In this document: one piece after another, positions 29,524 through 34,618 of the stretch
Layout: each line of letters opens with the position of its first letter
Numbering within the stretch: position 1 is the first letter of the stretch
NCBI GenBank assembly: GCA_027575765.1
Contig: JANBPT010000464.1
Location: 1-34,618, forward strand
Length of the DNA: 34,618 nt
From: Tieghemiomyces parasiticus
Lineage: Eukaryota; Kickxellomycota; Dimargaritomycetes; Dimargaritales; Dimargaritaceae
Reading direction: 5' to 3'
Program-made: the position numbers and the translations under genes
Notes under the pieces: generated by a model
Told to the model about the DNA's origin: nothing
The model's database searches: none
The model's input: only the letters and a program-made list of their open reading frames with translations

Positions 29524-29803
29524 GGAGTTACAGCCTTTGGTTGGCCCCAATATGGTAGGCCAGCGAGAGGTTCTGAGGCCTTTCCGTTGTGCCAGTGCAT
29601 AAGACAAAAGGAATCTTAAGCACATTCCTTTCGCGCTGTTCAATACTGACATTGGGCATTGTAACGCTCACCTTGCACCTCAGGCAACGCTGCCCACGCC
29701 ATTCCCCCGTCGACCATTCAATCCGTGGCGCTCATCTTGCCACTCCGTCTCCGGCCCTATCCCCCGCATACTCGTTGGTTTCCCGTTTCCTACTGTTCCT
29801 GCC
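29524..29803. other. Upstream region of the CASP gene
   Basis: This 280-base region just upstream of the CASP start becomes pyrimidine-rich from about 29620. No clear TATA box is visible. Confidence 0.35.
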
Positions 29804-32800
29804 ATGGCCCTACCGCAGACCCTCCATGCCGCGATTCAGAACTGGAAAGGTACGACGTATCTCCGGTACTACGATAGCCGTTCCGCCAGCGACATGTGGA
29901 TGGTACTGCCCACATCAATTTTGGGAGACTAGTCCGCACCTTTTTCTCAGCTGACATACCATTGACGGACTTGATGGCCAGCAACCCACTGATTCGAACC
30001 ACCACGACTAACCCTCCTCGCAATCCTACGCCTATCGCACATACCTTCTCACCCGCCGCACTACAGAAATCGACTTTGGCGCCATCCAGGGAGGCCTGGA
30101 TAAAGATAGCCTCGATATCGTCGATCGCCAGAAGGCGTCGCTACAAGGCCGTAAGAAGTTGGCCGAGAAGACCAAAGGTAGGTGGTACACTTTGAACCTT
30201 ACTGCGCAAGTACAGCGGATGTGACAACTGGCCTGTCTTATCCCTCCTATAGATTACATTGTAATCCCGCTAATCATTTGTCCACGCCTATGCAATTGCC
30301 ATGTCCGTTGGGACACCCGCTTCTACCCAGATTTCCGCAAGCTACCAGATGACGATAAACTCGCCCAGGTCAAACCACTACTCAAAGGTAAGCGCAGGCC
30401 TCATGACATTGGGCGATTGGGCCCAGACAGCAAGGAAAGTGGTACGGAATCGCTGCAATACCGTACTCGCACTAACCAATGACACATCTGCCTGTTGCGA
30501 TGTTTTTCTTTTTTTATTTAAACCACGCTAGCCTACCAAAATGAGATTGACCAGTTGACCACCCGAATGAAAGCCACCGAGAATGCGTACCTCGAAATTT
30601 ACCGCCTGCTCGGTCAGCTGCCTGACCCGGTCCCGCTCTTTGACCAGCTGCTGGCCGAGACGGAGAAGCTAGGGTCAATCGAGCTGCTCGAATCGGATAA
30701 CAAGCTTCTCCGCAAGGAACTATCCGATACTATGCGGAACCTGAGCAAGGCCAAGAGCCAGGAATCGCAGGGTGCCAAGACCAAGGCGCGCCTCGAGCAA
30801 CTAGAAAACCAGGTAAGCAGATCCCGCCCCTGTGAATTATGAGGAGATGGCCGCTCTTTATTTCCTCGGCCGTGTCGATTCATATGAGAACGCGGCGCTC
30901 GGGGATTTCCAATCTCCAGGCCTGTTGGGACTATCGCTAACGTTGTGCGCTTATAATCGTCCATATCCCACAGATGGAAGAAACCATCCAGCAACGTACC
31001 CAAGAAAAGGAGCGCGAGATTCAGGCGGAGACTGAGGGTGTCATTCAGCACTTAAAAGACCGGTAAGATCTCAGCGTTTCGTATAACCGGGGATTTCCTT
31101 CACTACGGGGGGCAGGCACCTTACAGGCTCGCTGGCGGCATTGGCACGCTCCCTGGTTTTCTCACCTAACTAGCTCGCTCCTGCCTTTCCTTCGCCTTTT
31201 CTCGCTTCCTCTACCCTCTATTATCGCAGAGAAATTTCCTTGCAGAAACAGGTGACCGAGGCCAACCGTAAGCTATTACATTTGCAGGCGTCGCAGGACT
31301 CGGTTCAAGCCCAGGTCATCGACCAATACCAAAGCTACGATGACAAGCTCATGGCACGGCTGGCGGAGACAGACGTACTCCAGGCTGAACTGGACCGGGC
31401 CAACAGTCGAATTGTCGGCCTGCAGGCCGCCAACGACAAACTGAAACGGGAGGCCACGGAAGCCGGGCTGGTAACCCCTGCTGATGCCGCCGACGATGCC
31501 GATATGGCGGGCGGCTCCCACTTGACCCGTACCCTCGAGCTCGAACAGAATGTGGATTACTTGACTCAAGAGGCCGAGAGGCTCCGCCGTGAACTGGCCG
31601 TTCGAGAGCGGGCGACCGCGCGACTTCCGCAGGTCGAAAGCCAGCTGGCAGCCAAGGAGGCTGAAGTCCTACGCCTTCAGACCAGCCTCAAACGGGTCGA
31701 CGACTACGAGGCCATCAAACGGGAACTCGGTATCATGAAGGCCGTCGAATTTTCCCTGTCGCACTGGGACACCGGAGATTACCCGGGCGATGACGTGGAG
31801 GAGCTACCGCCCGGACTCAGCGTGGAAGACAGCCTGGAAAAGATTTTGCTCGAGACCAACAAGAAACTTCAGTCCGACCTGACGCACTGCAAGAACGAAC
31901 TTAATGATGCCCGCCAGGAGCAGGCTGCGGTTCGGGCTGAGCTGGCTAAAGTGCGCGCTCAGTTGGCCGAGCGGGAGACCCTGGTGGCTACCCTTGAGGA
32001 TCACCTCATGGGTATTGAACCCCGCTTGTCGGATGCCACCGGGGTTGTGGGTGATGGCGACGACGAAGGGTACGTGCGCAGTGAAAAGGGTCCGACGTCC
32101 GCATCACGAGCGAACCTCGGTCTAGCCCACAAGGCAGGCGGGAGTAGTCATCCGTTAGCCGCCGGTACGTCCCCATTGGTACGGGCCGCCACACCGGTCG
32201 TGTCGCGCAACGCTTCGTTTGGTGGTGCCGGACTGGCCACGGGGACCGGGTCGCCCGGCAAACTGCCGCTGGTTCAGATCGTAGCCACCCAGCGGGATCG
32301 GCTTAAAACGAAGGTCCAGGAGCTGGAGGATGTAAGTAAAGAGAGGGAAGGGAGGGAGGGGACCGAGAAAGCTGATATGTGAGGCCCTGGTTGACAAGTC
32401 TGGGGCAGGTATGGGTGGGGGGGTCATAGGCGTGCTAGCCCCATGCTGGAAGCTCGACCAAGATCCCCCGATTTGGAGAGGGAGGGGGAGAGTTGTAACT
32501 AATTCAATTGCTGATTAATCGAACACCACTGCCCTACTTATATCCTCCTCTCCCCTACCAGACGATTGAGCGCTACCGCACGGAAACGTCCGAGCTCAAA
32601 ACGGAGCTTGCGACGCTGAAGGGAGACAACGTGAAGCTCTATGAGAAGATTCGGTACATGCAGAGCTATCAAAGCGACATGGCCTCCCGCGTAAGTGAAT
32701 TTTGGATGCTGGGCCAGTCCCCGGCTGTCCGGTGGTCGAAAGGGGTGTGGGTGCCACAGGTCAGGGGGGCGACATTCTCGATGGCCTCTACCCTCGTGAT

Positions 32801-33444
32801 GAGCACCTTGGAACCCTTCCTCCCCCCTTTTTTTACCATGTGGACCGTAGATTTTTAAGCCTGAGCCCCTTACACCCTGGCTGTCCTTCTATCGTGACTA
32901 CACAAAATTGACGTCTACTACTCCTTCTACTACCTTCCAGACTACGATCGATATGGGTGGCGGTAGCGCCGACGCTACCTACCTTTCCAACCGCCATGGT
33001 GCCTCGTCCGGCCTCTTGGATGACGACGCCGACGACTATGAAGTTGAGGAAATTGACCTGGGGCCGTTGCCGACGTCTAACGTGGCCTTGGCGCGGACCC
33101 CTCGGACGGGTAGCCGCCGCCCGGGGCCGCGCAACTCGATGCTGGCGGCGGTGACCCGCAAGTACCGCGGTCTGTACGAAGCGGCGCGCAATCCTTTTGA
33201 GGTGTTCCAGCAACGCGAGTCGCAGCGGCAGTATCGGTCCCTTAATGCCGCCGACCGGGTCACGTTGAATTTGGGCCGTTTGTTGCTCACTAATAAGCTA
33301 GGCCGGCGGTTTCTGGTCGCGTATACGGTACTGCTGCACTTTTACGTAACTTTTATGGTTTATCGGACCATGACCACCCAGGATGGGCATTGTGACCAGG
33401 TCAAGGTCGCTTTAGACCTAGCGGGATCCTCCCCTGCCCCGTGA
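29804..33444 (+). CDS. COY1: CASP/Coy1-type Golgi coiled-coil membrane protein, eight exons
   Basis: The exons are 29804-29849, 30067-30177, 30331-30387, 30532-30812, 30974-31062, 31230-32331, 32562-32690 and 32941-33444. All seven introns (144-250 bases) are GT...AG and all phases agree, giving 772 residues. The N-terminus reads MALPQTLHAAIQNWKEIDFG, then GRKKLAEKTKDFRKLPDDDK and LLKAYQNEIDQLTTRMKATE, the signature of the CASP/CUX1 family. A long heptad coiled coil fills most of exons 4-7. The C-terminus carries NPFEVFQQRESQRQY, then TLNLGRLLLTNKLGRRFLVA and one membrane span at about 729-746 with the family's conserved Tyr and His (AYTVLLHFY). CASP/Coy1 is a Golgi tail-anchored-like golgin involved in intra-Golgi vesicle tethering. 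The family is clear; exact borders rest on splice consensus and frame. Confidence 0.92.
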
Positions 33445-34618
33445 GGAGAGGTCTGTGGATGGGGGGGGCGGTAGTAGTACCTTACTATCTATACGTATAT
33501 ATAGATATCTTATCTACCTTTACATTATGTGCTGCTGTGTTTCTTTGAATTTTAAACTGGGGTACAAATTGGTCAATTCGTCGGCCACTCATCAGACACA
33601 AATTATTTTGCCAAGGCCCCGTGTTGAAAAGGGTATATATACAATGAAGGGGGGAGGCGGTGGTACAGGGGGGGGTGCCAACTCGACTATCTAGGCTGCT
33701 GCCATCCAACTCGGTCAAGACAGGCGAAAAAGGCCCTGTCGGGCCTGGCGAATGGTACCGAGCTACTTACAAATTCAGGCAGCCAATACAGCACCTACGC
33801 ACCGGCTCCACCTACTGCAGAGGCAGTACATGGCGATGAGGATGCGGTACCTGAGCCAGGCAGGGTGTAGGGTATACCCCGCGTGACCAGTCATGTATTA
33901 GTCATAGATGGTTCAGTGTAACTTTTCCTGCCAATATGGAAGATGTAATTGAATTTGCGTCGCCCCAACTGGCTACTACTATCCTTCTTTCCCACATTCC
34001 ATGCGGCCATCCCTGTGCCCCACCCCCATTGCGCAACCGACAGACAGGTATGCAATCAGTCTGGTTTAAGCCACTTCAACCACCTCCATCAAAAAATAGC
34101 CGCGAAGGTCACACTTCGGATTCCTATACTGTCAGCTCGCCCTTCAGCCGCCAGCATTGTTTAGCGACCCATCTCTGTACCCGGGAAACCGGCGTGTTAA
34201 AGGGCCAGGCATGTTGAGTTGGGGTAAAAGTGACGGGCAAGGGGAAACCCATGATGAGGGGGTATACCTAGCAGGCCAAACTCTCGGGGTGCGGGAAGGG
34301 GGGAAGTGGAGAGCCAGCAGCCCGTCCTAGACCTTACGAAGATGGGAATAGCGAAGATGTGCGACCCTCTTCTTGGAGAGAGGGGTTGGCTATGGTACGG
34401 TGGTGATCGTGGCGGTGAAGAACCACATTGGTTGGAAGGGAATACCAGAATTCACCATGACAGCCTCCCAATCCAGGCCGAGTTGATTGTCTAGCGGGGC
34501 TGGGAACCCCATTAGGGCATGGAACATCACCTCGCCTTACCCCCCCCCCCTCCACACCCCGCACCTTTGCCTCTGGTGTAAATTTGCTGAAAGTGCATGG
34601 AGACCCTTTATCACGGCC
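33445..34618. other. 3' flank of the CASP gene and gene-poor right end
   Basis: An AT-rich 3' flank (33485-33560) is followed by a coding-like fragment at 33724-33870, then sequence with only short open frames. The frames at 33936-34217 and 34334-34564 have no recognisable content. Confidence 0.35.
33724..33870 (+). pseudogene. Coding-like fragment, possible terminal exon or relic
   Basis: After AAGACAG, a possible acceptor, a 48-codon frame reads AKKALSGLANGTELLTN, SGSQYSTYAPAPP and TAEAVHGDEDAVPEPGRV and then stops with TAG. The composition (Ser/Ala/Pro/Glu, acidic end) looks like a real protein tail. No upstream exon can be assigned, and the CASP gene already has its own stop 280 bases before. 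No family is recognised. Confidence 0.25.

Noticed and set aside
29990..30020. GGTTCGAATC-like box on the minus strand, a possible tRNA T-loop
   Set aside because: The flanking bases do not form a T-stem and no anticodon or acceptor arms are present; it lies in a CASP intron.
33727..33752. GGCCC...GGGCC hairpin as a transcription terminator
   Set aside because: The stem is short, no U-tract follows, and intrinsic terminators of this type are bacterial; it lies in a coding-like fragment.

Overview
This window looks like nuclear DNA of a fungus. The genes are eukaryotic, introns use GT...AG with GTAAGT-like donors and pyrimidine-rich acceptors, and conserved genes have G/C-rich third positions. 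The mix of a chitin-type AA11 monooxygenase, a Ycf1-like ABCC pump and a Coy1/CASP Golgi protein fits an early-diverging, possibly zoopagomycotan, lineage. That placement is an inference from gene style only.

Layout. Positions 2-343 hold the 3' end of an acidic chromatin-type protein with a CHZ-like motif. It is convergent with COX11 (661-1590, minus), which is followed by the mitochondrial cysteine desulfurase NFS1 (2188-4252, minus, two exons). Positions 4253-8764 are gene-poor. They hold a small secreted orphan (6526-7068, minus) and some coding-like fragments that do not form intact genes. An AA11-type LPMO with a Cys-rich C-terminal module is at 8765-9778 (minus). The Hsp70/Hsp90 co-chaperone STI1 is at 11599-13320 (plus), with a heat-shock-element-like array upstream. 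A membrane-anchored HSL-type esterase with two exons is at 14529-17203 (plus). It is convergent with a full-length MRP/Ycf1-type ABC transporter at 17478-22603 (minus), whose TMD0 start lies in a 48-base first exon.

The stretch 22604-29803 is mostly non-coding. It contains a tentative two-exon small gene (24685-25258), a secreted-protein gene interrupted by an in-frame TGA or carrying an unresolved intron (26783-27787), and a probable gene relic (29255-29523, minus). An eight-exon CASP/COY1 gene could be reconstructed exon by exon at 29804-33444 (plus). The last 1.2 kb holds another coding-like fragment and nothing else I can support.

The conserved genes are housekeeping genes: COX11 and NFS1 both serve mitochondrial metal-cofactor biogenesis, STI1 serves chaperone traffic, and CASP serves Golgi tethering. 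I see no gene cluster acting as one pathway and no CRISPR, phage, rRNA or tRNA. No clear intact transposon was seen. The most unusual parts are the orphan secreted genes and the scattered coding-like fragments in the long intergenic stretches.
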